Positions 27,008 to 33,872 of a stretch of DNA of 64,000 nt are shown here, in pieces. Below the pieces are notes generated by a model. The model did not search any database and was not told where the DNA came from. It saw only the letters and a program-made list of their open reading frames with translations. Source of the DNA: Herpetosiphonaceae bacterium (lineage in GTDB: Bacteria > Chloroflexota > Chloroflexia > Chloroflexales > Kallotenuaceae); the NCBI GenBank assembly GCA_036374795.1, contig DASUTC010000077.1, forward strand, positions 1 through 64,000, in the 5' to 3' direction. Numbering within the stretch: the first letter of the stretch is position 1; every line of letters starts with the position of its first letter. A program made the translations under genes and the position numbers.

Positions 27008-27517
27008 ATGGATCTCCATCTTATAAGATTGCCAGATAAGGCCCAAAATCTATTAGAAGATCCCGCTTCGATTGACGGATTAATCGAACAATTTCAAAAT
27101 GATCAATCCCGTCACTTGAATTTAGGAGAAGCCTGGGCCGGTATTCATTTTACGCTCACTGATGAATATCCAATACCACGAGAGGAAGCCTTAAAACGAG
27201 GAATGTCATGGGATGATACTTCATTAGAAAATGTGCTTATGGGAGGGCTTCCTACTACTTACCAAGCTTCATCTGTCGTAGCACGGTATCTGATGCCAAA
27301 GCATGTATCTTTTCTCGCTACAAAACTCTCTAATATATCCATAGAACAATTCGAGGAATGGTTTGACCCGAAATGGCTGCTTGAGAATCACATTCGGCCT
27401 GAAATATGGGAACAAGTTGAAGTAAAGCAATGGCTTATCAAGAAATTTTCCAGGCTGAAGGATTTTTACCAACAGGCAGCAACCAATAACGAGGGGGTGG
27501 TAATTTATATTCTCTGA
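27008..27517 (+). CDS. DUF1877 (YfbM-like) protein, second immunity candidate
   Basis: A 169-residue protein with GAGG at 26998-27001, 14 bp after the preceding gene. The pattern matches DUF1877: an N-terminal RLPDKAQNLLEDPASIDGLI, then LNLGEAWAGIHFTLT, VLMGGLPTTYQ, VARYLMPKHVSFLATKLSNI, FEEWFDPKWL and a final LKDFYQQAA. Members of this family occur in toxin-immunity clusters as well as alone (YfbM); the biochemical role is unknown. It shares the low G+C of its neighbour, so it probably arrived with the toxin tip. Confidence 0.75.
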   Translation: MDLHLIRLPDKAQNLLEDPASIDGLIEQFQNDQSRHLNLGEAWAGIHFTLTDEYPIPREEALKRGMSWDDTSLENVLMGGLPTTYQASSVVARYLMPKHVSFLATKLSNISIEQFEEWFDPKWLLENHIRPEIWEQVEVKQWLIKKFSRLKDFYQQAATNNEGVVIYIL

Positions 27518-27630
27518 GCTGTCCACCTCCTCCCACTCCAATTTGCACCATCGCCGCCTACACAGTTAGAATGGCCCCGTAGCAAAGCAACACATCGTGC
27601 CGACGACCGATCGGCATCAGGAGGCAACCA

Positions 27631-28704
27631 ATGGCATACGATGTAACATTGATTCGCGGCGATGGCACGGGGCCTGAGCTTGTCGAGGCGACGCGCCGGG
27701 TGCTGGAGGCGACGGGCGTCGCGTTCAACTGGGACGTGGTCGAGGCGGGCGTCGACATCATGGAGACGGCGGGCACGCCGCTGCCGCCGAACGTCCTCGA
27801 AAGCATCCGCCGCAACAAAGTCGCGCTGAAAGGCCCGATCACCACGCCGATCGGCACGGGCTTTCGCTCGGTCGACGTGGCGCTGCGCAAGGAGTTGGAT
27901 CTCTACGCATGCATTCGCCCGTGCAAGCTGTACAAAGGCGTGCGCTCGCGCTTCGACAACGTCGATCTGGTGATCGTCCGCGAGAACACCGAGGACCTCT
28001 ACGCGGGCGTCGAGTTTCCGGTGGGCAGCCCGGAGGCGCAGCAGATCATCGACATGGCACCGGGCAAGATCCGCCAGGACGCCGCGATCTCGATCAAGCC
28101 GATCTCGCGCACGGGCACCTACCGCATCGTCAAGGCGGCGTTCGAGTATGCGCTGACGAATAATCGCCGCAAAGTGACCGCCGTCGCCAAGGCCAACATC
28201 ATGAAGTATACCGACGGCCTCTTCTACGAGGTGGCGCGCGAGGTTGCCAAAGAGTACGAGGGCCGCGTCGAGTACGACGAGTGGCTGGTCGACGCGATGT
28301 GCATGCAGCTTGTGCAGAAGCCCGAAAACTACGACGTGCTGGTGATGGAAAACCTCTACGGCGATATTCTGTCGGATCTCTGCGCCGGCCTGGTCGGCGG
28401 GCTGGGCGTGGCTCCCGGCGCGAACATCGGCGTGGACACCGCGCTCTTCGAGGCGACGCACGGCTCAGCGCCCAAGTACAAAGGGCAGAACAAGGTCAAC
28501 CCGACCGCGCTGATTCTGTCGGGGATGCTGATGCTGCGCTACCTGGGCGAGCGCGACGCCGCCGATCGGCTGGAGCAGGCCGTCGAGTCGGTGATCAGCG
28601 AGGGCAAGGACGTGACCTACGACATGAAGCCCAACCGCAGCGATCCGACAGCGGTCGGCACCTCCGAGATGGCCGATGCGATCATTCGGCGGCTGCAAGG
28701 GTAG
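27631..28704 (+). CDS. NAD-type isocitrate / isopropylmalate dehydrogenase family, probable isocitrate dehydrogenase
   Basis: A 357-residue protein with AGGAGG just upstream. It begins [20 protein letters not shown]. It has the substrate loop [20 protein letters not shown], then [36 protein letters not shown] and [10 protein letters not shown] with the metal-binding aspartates. The C-terminal [20 protein letters not shown] follows. The serine in SxxxxLRxxLxLxxxxRP and the NTEDLY pattern fit isocitrate rather than isopropylmalate. NAD preference is inferred from the short bacterial/mitochondrial-type length. It makes 2-oxoglutarate in the TCA cycle. Confidence 0.86.
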   Translation: MAYDVTLIRGDGTGPELVEATRRVLEATGVAFNWDVVEAGVDIMETAGTPLPPNVLESIRRNKVALKGPITTPIGTGFRSVDVALRKELDLYACIRPCKLYKGVRSRFDNVDLVIVRENTEDLYAGVEFPVGSPEAQQIIDMAPGKIRQDAAISIKPISRTGTYRIVKAAFEYALTNNRRKVTAVAKANIMKYTDGLFYEVAREVAKEYEGRVEYDEWLVDAMCMQLVQKPENYDVLVMENLYGDILSDLCAGLVGGLGVAPGANIGVDTALFEATHGSAPKYKGQNKVNPTALILSGMLMLRYLGERDAADRLEQAVESVISEGKDVTYDMKPNRSDPTAVGTSEMADAIIRRLQG

Positions 28705-28849
28705 GCGGAGCACAACGGAACAAAGAACCGGGTGCCTATGCCCAGAGGGAAGAACAAGCAAACAAGCGAACAAGGAAGCACCGCTGCGCTTCTACCCCCG
28801 ATCCTTAAACCCTAGCGGTTGACCTTCCCGGCGAATCAAAGAACAACGG

Positions 28850-28890
28850 AACAAAGAACAAAGAGCAGCCGTTGTTCTTTGTTCTTTGTT
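28850..28890. repeat. ACAAAGA intergenic palindrome, copy 1
   Basis: AACAAAGAACAAAGA (28850-28864) pairs with TCTTTGTTCTTTGTT (28876-28890), a 15-bp stem with an 11-nt loop. Degenerate units such as GGAACAAAGAACC lie just upstream (28715-28775). It separates the isocitrate dehydrogenase gene from the cbiX promoter and could end the former transcript. Confidence 0.85.
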
Positions 28891-28921
28891 TGTGCCTCTC
28901 GGCGCCTGGTTCTTTCGTAGG

Positions 28922-28927
28922 TATAAT
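28922..28927 (+). promoter_or_regulatory. -10 box of a leaderless cbiX transcript
   Basis: TATAAT ends 6 nt before ATG 28934, so transcription should start at or next to the start codon. There is no Shine-Dalgarno sequence. Confidence 0.6.
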
Positions 28928-28933
28928 GGACGT

Positions 28934-29419
28934 ATGAGCGATGCGATTATTCTTTTCAGCCACGGCAGCGTGCTGTGTGGCGCGGGCCAGAACCTGGCGG
29001 AGCTGGCGGCGCGGATGCGCGAGCGCGGCATTGCGCCGATCGCCGAGGTTGGCTACCTCAACTACAGCGAGCCGCGCTTCGGCGACACGTTCCGGCGCTG
29101 CGTCGAGCAGGGCGCGACACGCATCACCGTGGTGCCATATTTTCTGGTAGCGGGCAAGTTCGTCAAGGAGGATCTGCCCGACGTGATCGCCGCCGCCCAG
29201 GCCGAGTTTCCTCACGTCGAGGTCCGCGTCGCGGATGCGATCCGCTTCCACCCGCTGCTGGCCGACGCGCTGGTAGCCTGCGCGGAGCGTGCACGTCCGC
29301 CGTCGGCTTGGCGCGACACCAAGGCGCAGGTTGCGGCGTTTTGCCGGGCGAATCCGCGCTGTCCATTGTACGGAACCGAAGCTTGCCCCGCGACTCGTAG
29401 CGTAGAGGTGGTGTCATGA
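28934..29419 (+). CDS. CbiX-like tetrapyrrole chelatase subunit lacking the second histidine
   Basis: A 161-residue CbiX fold. The first active-site histidine is present (FSHGS, His10), while the second is replaced by Phe76 in AGKFVKEDLP. The last 40 residues add a cysteine-rich tail (AFCRANPRCPLYGTEACPAT) that could bind metal. CbiX enzymes insert Co2+ or Fe2+ into sirohydrochlorin for cobalamin or siroheme. The stop overlaps the start of the next gene (ATGA), which encodes a second CbiX unit with both histidines. The two products could form a heterodimer equivalent to the long, fused CbiX. Confidence 0.82.
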   Translation: MSDAIILFSHGSVLCGAGQNLAELAARMRERGIAPIAEVGYLNYSEPRFGDTFRRCVEQGATRITVVPYFLVAGKFVKEDLPDVIAAAQAEFPHVEVRVADAIRFHPLLADALVACAERARPPSAWRDTKAQVAAFCRANPRCPLYGTEACPATRSVEVVS

Positions 29420-29784
29420 AAGACGCGCTGCTGGTGATGGTCCACGGCTCGCCACGACCGATCGCCAACAACGACATGTTTGCGGTCGTCGATGTGGTGC
29501 GCGAGCGCGGCGTCTATCCAATCGTCGAGGTTGGATTTATGGAGATCAACGAGCCGTCGATCCCAGAGGCGATCACGCGCTGTGTCGAGCAGGGCGCCGA
29601 GCGGGTGCTGGCGGTGCCCTACTTCCTGCACACCGGCAACCACGTCACCGACGATCTGCCGACGCTGCTGGAGCAGGCGCAGGAGCAGTATCCGTACGTT
29701 CAATTCCTGATGGGCGATTACCTGGGCCACGATCCGCTGCTGGACGATGTGATCGCCGAGCGCGCGGGCGCTGCGCAAGGGTAG
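29416..29784 (+). CDS. Small CbiX-type sirohydrochlorin chelatase
   Basis: A 122-residue, single-domain CbiX of the short type. Both expected histidines are visible: His10 in MVHGS and His76 in GNHVTDDLP. Length matches the homodimeric small chelatases, but translational coupling to the preceding degenerate copy suggests the two act together. It is likely needed for cobalamin or siroheme. No other tetrapyrrole gene is in the window. Confidence 0.84.
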   Translation: MKDALLVMVHGSPRPIANNDMFAVVDVVRERGVYPIVEVGFMEINEPSIPEAITRCVEQGAERVLAVPYFLHTGNHVTDDLPTLLEQAQEQYPYVQFLMGDYLGHDPLLDDVIAERAGAAQG

Positions 29785-29841
29785 CCAGATCATAAGACGG
29801 CGCGGGCAACCCAGCCCAACACCTGGCCCGACAACACCGCA

Positions 29842-29880
29842 GCACGACGAGTGGAGCAATCTTCACTCGTCGTGCCGCTT
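29842..29880 (+). terminator. Hairpin terminator of the cbiX pair
   Basis: GCACGACGAGTG (29842-29853) pairs with CACTCGTCGTGC (29864-29875), a 12-bp stem. Only CGCTT follows, so termination may be weak or Rho-assisted. Confidence 0.6.
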
Positions 29881-29909
29881 AAGGCACGGAGCCTGAAAGA
29901 CAGTTGATC

Positions 29910-29915
29910 TATAAT
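29910..29915 (+). promoter_or_regulatory. Possible -10 box for the structured RNA or pgk
   Basis: TATAAT lies 35-40 bp before the structured segment and is followed by no convincing gene before pgk. Transcription would start near 29922. Confidence 0.4.
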
Positions 29916-29949
29916 GGCACGGGGATTCTGTATGAAAAGGAGGATCAGG

Positions 29950-30302
29950 TCAACAACCCATCCCTGAAGATGATGGGCTTGCACTTCCACATTTCGTAGC
30001 GTCGGTTCAAGCACCGACCTGACGCCAGTCCGCAGGCGGCTGGAACGGAATGCCATTGGTGCGTTGACTGGCACCAGACTAGTACAGCCTGTCACGGTTT
30101 TACGCGGCAACGGATCGTACGTGCCGCAACCTCCTACCGCGAGTTGTTCAGGTGCGAAAACCGTTGCTCCGGTGTACCGCCGGAGCGCCTTAGCACACGA
30201 ACAATTGTACTATGGAATGGCGTTTAGCTCAACAGAATGGGCTAAAGCCAGTTGAGACAGGGCGTTCGTCCCACGACTAAAGCCTGTGGGTTTTCGCCCT
30301 GA
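29950..30302 (+). ncRNA. Structured RNA, probable orphan omega-RNA (HEARO-like) of an IS200/IS605-type element
   Basis: This 350-nt stretch has no coding frame but is dense in hairpins: CCCATC/GATGGG (29957-29977), GTCGGT/ACCGAC (30001-30018), a CCAG...CTGG stem (30025-30043), GCGGCA/TGCCGC (30105-30127), GCTCCGG/CCGGAGC (30066+100 to 30186), CTCAAC/GTTGAG (30227-30255) and AGGGCG/CGCCCT (30259-30300). The last encloses CCCAC/GTGGG. From memory, the phrases CCCATCCCTGAAG and GACGCCAGTCCG resemble HEARO RNAs, the omega-RNAs of IscB nucleases. The final hairpin resembles IS200/IS605 right ends. No iscB or tnpB gene is left. The family match is recall, not a search. Confidence 0.5.
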
Positions 30303-30315
30303 AGGGAGGCTATCC

Positions 30316-31500
30316 ATGAAGAAGCAAACGATTCGTGATATGGAGTGGCATGGCAAACGCGCGCTCGTCCGCGTCGATTTCAACGTGCCGCTCGACGATC
30401 AGCAGCGTATCACCGACGACACGCGCATCACGGCTGCGGTGCCGACGATCCAATATTTGCTCGACCAGGGCGCGAGCGTGGTGCTGATGTCGCACCTGGG
30501 ACGGCCTAAGAAGCAGGTTGTCGACAAGCTGCGGCTCGATCCGGTCGCCAGGCGGCTGGGCGAACTGCTTGGCCGCGAGGTCAAAAAGGTCAACGAAACC
30601 ACCGGAGCCGAGGCGGAGCAGGCAGCGCAGAGCCTCAGGCCGGGCGACGTGCTGCTGCTCGAAAATACCCGCTTCGACGCGCGCGAGGAGAAGAACGACG
30701 AGAGCATGGCGCAGGAGCTGGCGCGGCTTGGCGAGATCTATGTCAACGATGCGTTCGGCGCGGCGCATCGCGCCCATGCCTCGACTGAGGGCGTTGCCCG
30801 GTACTTGCCTGCCGTGGCCGGGCTGCTGCTAGAAAAAGAGCTGGAGTACATCGGCGGCGCGATCGAAAATCCGCAGCGTCCGTTCGTCACGGTGATCGGC
30901 GGCGCCAAGATCAGCGATAAGATCGGCGTGATCGAAAACCTCCTGGGCAAGGTCGACGCGCTGCTGATCGGGGGTGGCATGGCGAATACCTTTTTGCTGG
31001 CACAGGGCAACAAGGTCGGCGACTCCCTGGTGGAGCAGCAGAGCGTCGAGGTCGCGCGCGATCTCCTACAAAAGGCGTCGGAGCGCAACGTCAGGCTGCT
31101 GCTGCCGACCGATGTGGTGGTGGCGGATGCGTTCGACAACAACGCCAACACGCAGGTCGTGGCGGTGGATGCGGTGTCCGACGGCTGGCGCATCCTCGAC
31201 ATCGGACCCAAGACCATCGATCAGTATAGCACGGTGATTAAAGACGCCAAGACCGTGATCTGGAACGGGCCGATGGGCGTCTTCGAGATGCCCAAGTTCG
31301 CGGAAGGCACCCGCGCCATCGCCCAGGCCATGGCCGACTCCCACGCGACAACGATCATCGGCGGCGGCGATAGCGTAGCGGCGGTGGAGCAGATGGATCT
31401 GGCCGAGCGGATGTCGCATATCTCGACGGGCGGCGGCGCGTCGCTGGAGCTGCTTGAGGGTAAGGAACTGCCGGGCGTGGCGGCGCTGAAAGATAAGTAA
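30316..31500 (+). CDS. pgk: Phosphoglycerate kinase
   Basis: A 394-residue protein of normal length. It begins [20 protein letters not shown] and has the substrate motif RVDFNVP, SHLGRPK, the [20 protein letters not shown] stretch, [10 protein letters not shown] and the nucleotide site WNGPMGVFE followed by GGGDSVAAV. It transfers phosphate between 1,3-bisphosphoglycerate and ADP in glycolysis and gluconeogenesis. GGGAGG precedes the ATG. The last hairpin of the upstream structured RNA ends 4 nt before this ribosome site, so RNA folding could affect translation. No gap or tpi gene is adjacent. Confidence 0.97.
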   Translation: MKKQTIRDMEWHGKRALVRVDFNVPLDDQQRITDDTRITAAVPTIQYLLDQGASVVLMSHLGRPKKQVVDKLRLDPVARRLGELLGREVKKVNETTGAEAEQAAQSLRPGDVLLLENTRFDAREEKNDESMAQELARLGEIYVNDAFGAAHRAHASTEGVARYLPAVAGLLLEKELEYIGGAIENPQRPFVTVIGGAKISDKIGVIENLLGKVDALLIGGGMANTFLLAQGNKVGDSLVEQQSVEVARDLLQKASERNVRLLLPTDVVVADAFDNNANTQVVAVDAVSDGWRILDIGPKTIDQYSTVIKDAKTVIWNGPMGVFEMPKFAEGTRAIAQAMADSHATTIIGGGDSVAAVEQMDLAERMSHISTGGGASLELLEGKELPGVAALKDK

Positions 31501-31531
31501 CGAGCCAAGAACCGAGAACAGCGAACCACGG

Positions 31532-31583
31532 AACAAAGAACAAAGAAGGGAGGCTAGCTGTGCTCTGTTCTTTGTTCTTTGTT
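31532..31583. repeat. ACAAAGA intergenic palindrome, copy 2
   Basis: AACAAAGAACAAAGAA (31532-31547) pairs perfectly with TTCTTTGTTCTTTGTT (31568-31583), a 16-bp stem with a 20-nt loop. It lies exactly between pgk and the convergent gene at 31590, fitting a bidirectional terminator. Confidence 0.9.
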
Positions 31584-31589
31584 TCTCTA

Positions 31590-31889
31590 CTACATCTGAA
31601 ACGGGCCTTTAGGCGGCACGATCTTCACGTTGATATTATCGACGAACTGCGCAAGATGCCGCCGCAGTTGTGCCCAATCACGGCTTTGCAGCAGCCCCAG
31701 CGCGTCGGCGCGGCTGTCCATCAAGCCTGAGACGACCATTTCTGGCCCGCTGCCGTACATCGTGTACCAGACATCGTTGATTTGCAGCCCCAGCGCGCCC
31801 AGTGTCGGGCTTAGCTCGTTGACCGCAAATTCGATGTACTCTTTCTCTTTGCCATCCTGGATGTCCCAGGTCATGATAACTTTGACCAT
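31590..31889 (-). CDS. Small dimeric alpha/beta-barrel-like protein, unknown function
   Basis: A 99-residue protein starting VKVIMTWDIQDGKEKEYIEF. The pattern of a beta-strand, a long helix with KEKEYIEFAVNELSPTLGAL, then QINDVWYTMYG and MVVSGLMDSRADALGLL suggests a ferredoxin-like dimeric barrel (ABM or NIPSNAP type). No catalytic residues can be named. It ends next to the copy-2 palindrome and is convergent with pgk. Its -10 box is 6 nt from the ATG. Confidence 0.7.
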   Translation of the reverse strand: MVKVIMTWDIQDGKEKEYIEFAVNELSPTLGALGLQINDVWYTMYGSGPEMVVSGLMDSRADALGLLQSRDWAQLRRHLAQFVDNINVKIVPPKGPFQM

Positions 31890-31895
31890 GCAGGT

Positions 31896-31901
31896 ATTCT
31901 A
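31896..31901 (-). promoter_or_regulatory. -10 box of a leaderless minus-strand gene
   Basis: On the minus strand TAGAAT is separated from the ATG (ending at 31889) by 6 nt. No ribosome site is visible between them. Confidence 0.45.
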
Positions 31902-32016
31902 ACATGGACCAGCTTATTTCGGCAGCCGCAGCTTGCCCGTCACTCGACAATCCCCGGATGCACCTAACATGAGGCTGTTCTCAGATCGGGCGTCGATTCA
32001 CGGGCACCAGTTGGGT

Positions 32017-32022
32017 TATACT
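32017..32022 (+). promoter_or_regulatory. -10 box of the M14 peptidase gene
   Basis: TATACT lies 35 nt before ATG 32057, and AGGAGG follows at 32047-32052. The -35 region is weak. Confidence 0.4.
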
Positions 32023-32056
32023 ATCGATAGTTGCGCATATCCGCATAGGAGGACAA

Positions 32057-33736
32057 ATGCCTACCGTCGATTTTTCCCAATACTACCGCTACGAAGAGCT
32101 AGTCGCCATGCTGCGCGAATACGCCGAAGCCTATCCGCAGCTTGCGGCGCTCCGCTCGATCGGCAAAAGCTACGAAGGCCGCGATCTGTGGCTGATGACG
32201 ATCACCAACCAGGCGACCGGCAGCGACACCGAGAAGCCCGCCTACTGGCTTGACGGCAACATTCACGCGACCGAAGTGACCGGCTCGACGGCGGCGCTGC
32301 ATGTGATCCATCGCCTGCTGGACGACTACGCATCCGACGACGTGGTGCGGCAGCTGGTCGACGAGCGCGCGTTTTACGTTCTGCCGCGCTTCAACCCCGA
32401 CGGCGCGGAGTACTCGCTGACGACGCCCTACTCAATCCGTAGCTCGAAGCGTCCGTATCCCTTCGAGGAGCCGCAAGACGGACTGTATCCTGAGGACATC
32501 GACGGCGACGGCAAGATCTTGCAGATGCGCACTCCCGATCCGGCGGGTGAGTGGCGCGTCTCCGATCTCGATCCCCGACTGATGACCCGCCGCAAGCCGC
32601 ATGAGGTCGGCGGCACCTACTACCGGATCTTCACCGAGGGACTGATCCGCAACTGGGACGGCGTGAACATCAAGATCGCGCCTGCCGCCTACGGCCTCGA
32701 CATCAACCGCAACTTTCCCTACGAGTGGCAGCCCGAAGGCCAGCAGCGCGGCGCGGGCCTGTATCCCACCTCCGAGCCGGAGATCCGCGCGGTGGTCGAT
32801 TTTATCAGCAGCCATCCCAACATCCACGGCGCGATCACGTATCACACCTACAGCGGCGCGATCCTGCGGCCCTTCAGCGACCGCCCCGACGACGATTTCG
32901 ATCCGCACGATCTGCTGGTCTACAGGAAGATCAGCGAGCGCGGCACCGAGCTAACGGGCTATCCCGGCGTGTCGGTCTATCACGGCTTCCGCTACGATCC
33001 GAAGGAGTTTATCACGGGCGTCTTCGACGATTGGGTCTACGATCACTTCGGCATCTTCGGCTATACCGTCGAGCTCTGGGATATCGTCGGCGAGGCGGGC
33101 ATCAAAGAGCGCGAGTTCATCGGCTGGATGAAGGATCATCCCGAAGAGGACGATCTCAAGATTCTCAAGTGGAACGACGAGGAGCTGGACGGCGCGGGCT
33201 ACCATACCTGGCGTCCGTTCGAGCATCCGCAGCTTGGGCACGTCGAGATCGGCGGCTGGGAGACGATGTACACCTGGCGCAATCCGCCGCACCGGTTTCT
33301 GGAGGAGACGTGCCGTAAGAATACCGAGTTCGTGCTGGCGGCGGCGGCGACCGGGCCGAAGCTCACGCTGCGTGAGTGCAGCGCAACGGCGCTCGGCGGC
33401 GATCTGTATCGCGTGCGGCTGGTCGTGGCGAATACCGGCTTTCTGCCGACCTACGGCTCGAAGCAGGCCGAGAAGCGCAAGGCGGTGCGCCCGATCCGCG
33501 TCGAGCTGGAGCTTCCCGAAGGCGCGACGCTGGAGGTCGGCGAGCTGCGCCAGGACATCGGGCAGCTTGAAGGCCGCTCGAATAAGGTCGCGCTCTGGGG
33601 CGGCCTCTTCCCCAGCGATAATCTCGCGCACGTCGATTGGCTGGTCCGCGCGCCCGGCGGCGGCAGGGTCACGGTAAGAGCCATCGCGCAGCGGGCCGGG
33701 ACAGTAAGAGCGACGGCTGATCTCAAAGCGGAGTAA
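32057..33736 (+). CDS. M14-family zinc carboxypeptidase
   Basis: A 559-residue protein with AGGAGG just before the ATG. The zinc motif HxxE is His70-Glu73 in GNIHATEVTGS. The third zinc ligand is His263 in ITYHTYSGAI, and the catalytic glutamate is Glu339 in GYTVELWD. RFNPDGAE and DINRNFPYEW are the usual substrate-binding stretches. A C-terminal 130-residue beta domain begins near LTLRECSATALGGDLYRVRL. No signal peptide is seen, so the enzyme is probably cytoplasmic or exported by a non-Sec route. It removes C-terminal amino acids from peptides; the specificity is unknown. Confidence 0.9.
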   Translation: MPTVDFSQYYRYEELVAMLREYAEAYPQLAALRSIGKSYEGRDLWLMTITNQATGSDTEKPAYWLDGNIHATEVTGSTAALHVIHRLLDDYASDDVVRQLVDERAFYVLPRFNPDGAEYSLTTPYSIRSSKRPYPFEEPQDGLYPEDIDGDGKILQMRTPDPAGEWRVSDLDPRLMTRRKPHEVGGTYYRIFTEGLIRNWDGVNIKIAPAAYGLDINRNFPYEWQPEGQQRGAGLYPTSEPEIRAVVDFISSHPNIHGAITYHTYSGAILRPFSDRPDDDFDPHDLLVYRKISERGTELTGYPGVSVYHGFRYDPKEFITGVFDDWVYDHFGIFGYTVELWDIVGEAGIKEREFIGWMKDHPEEDDLKILKWNDEELDGAGYHTWRPFEHPQLGHVEIGGWETMYTWRNPPHRFLEETCRKNTEFVLAAAATGPKLTLRECSATALGGDLYRVRLVVANTGFLPTYGSKQAEKRKAVRPIRVELELPEGATLEVGELRQDIGQLEGRSNKVALWGGLFPSDNLAHVDWLVRAPGGGRVTVRAIAQRAGTVRATADLKAE

Positions 33737-33762
33737 TCGGTAGAATCAAGAATCAAGAACCA

Positions 33763-33824
33763 GGAACCAAACAAAGAACAAAGAAGAAGCATCGCCTGAT
33801 GTTCTTTGCTCTTTGTTTGGTTCC
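33763..33824. repeat. ACAAAGA intergenic palindrome, copy 3
   Basis: A 23-bp arm (33763-33785) pairs with 33802-33824 with one mismatch, loop of 16 nt. It lies between two convergent genes (M14 peptidase and glycosyltransferase). Confidence 0.9.
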
Positions 33825-33872
33825 CCTCAGTATTCAAGCCGCACCGACACTGCTCGGCGGGTTACGCTTGAG

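Larger units (their letters stand above)
29785..30315. other. 531-bp intergenic region between cbiX and pgk
   Basis: It holds the cbiX terminator (29842-29880), a -10-like box (29910-29915), the structured RNA segment (29950-30302) and the pgk ribosome site GGGAGG (30304-30309). No protein-coding gene is supported. Confidence 0.6.

Noticed and set aside
29881-29998. Short plus-strand frame (GTEPERQLIYNGTGILYEKE, then more) ending at TAG 29998
   Set aside because: No start codon or ribosome site in a fitting place. It overlaps the structured RNA and -10 box, and resemblance to any protein is too weak to call even a gene remnant.
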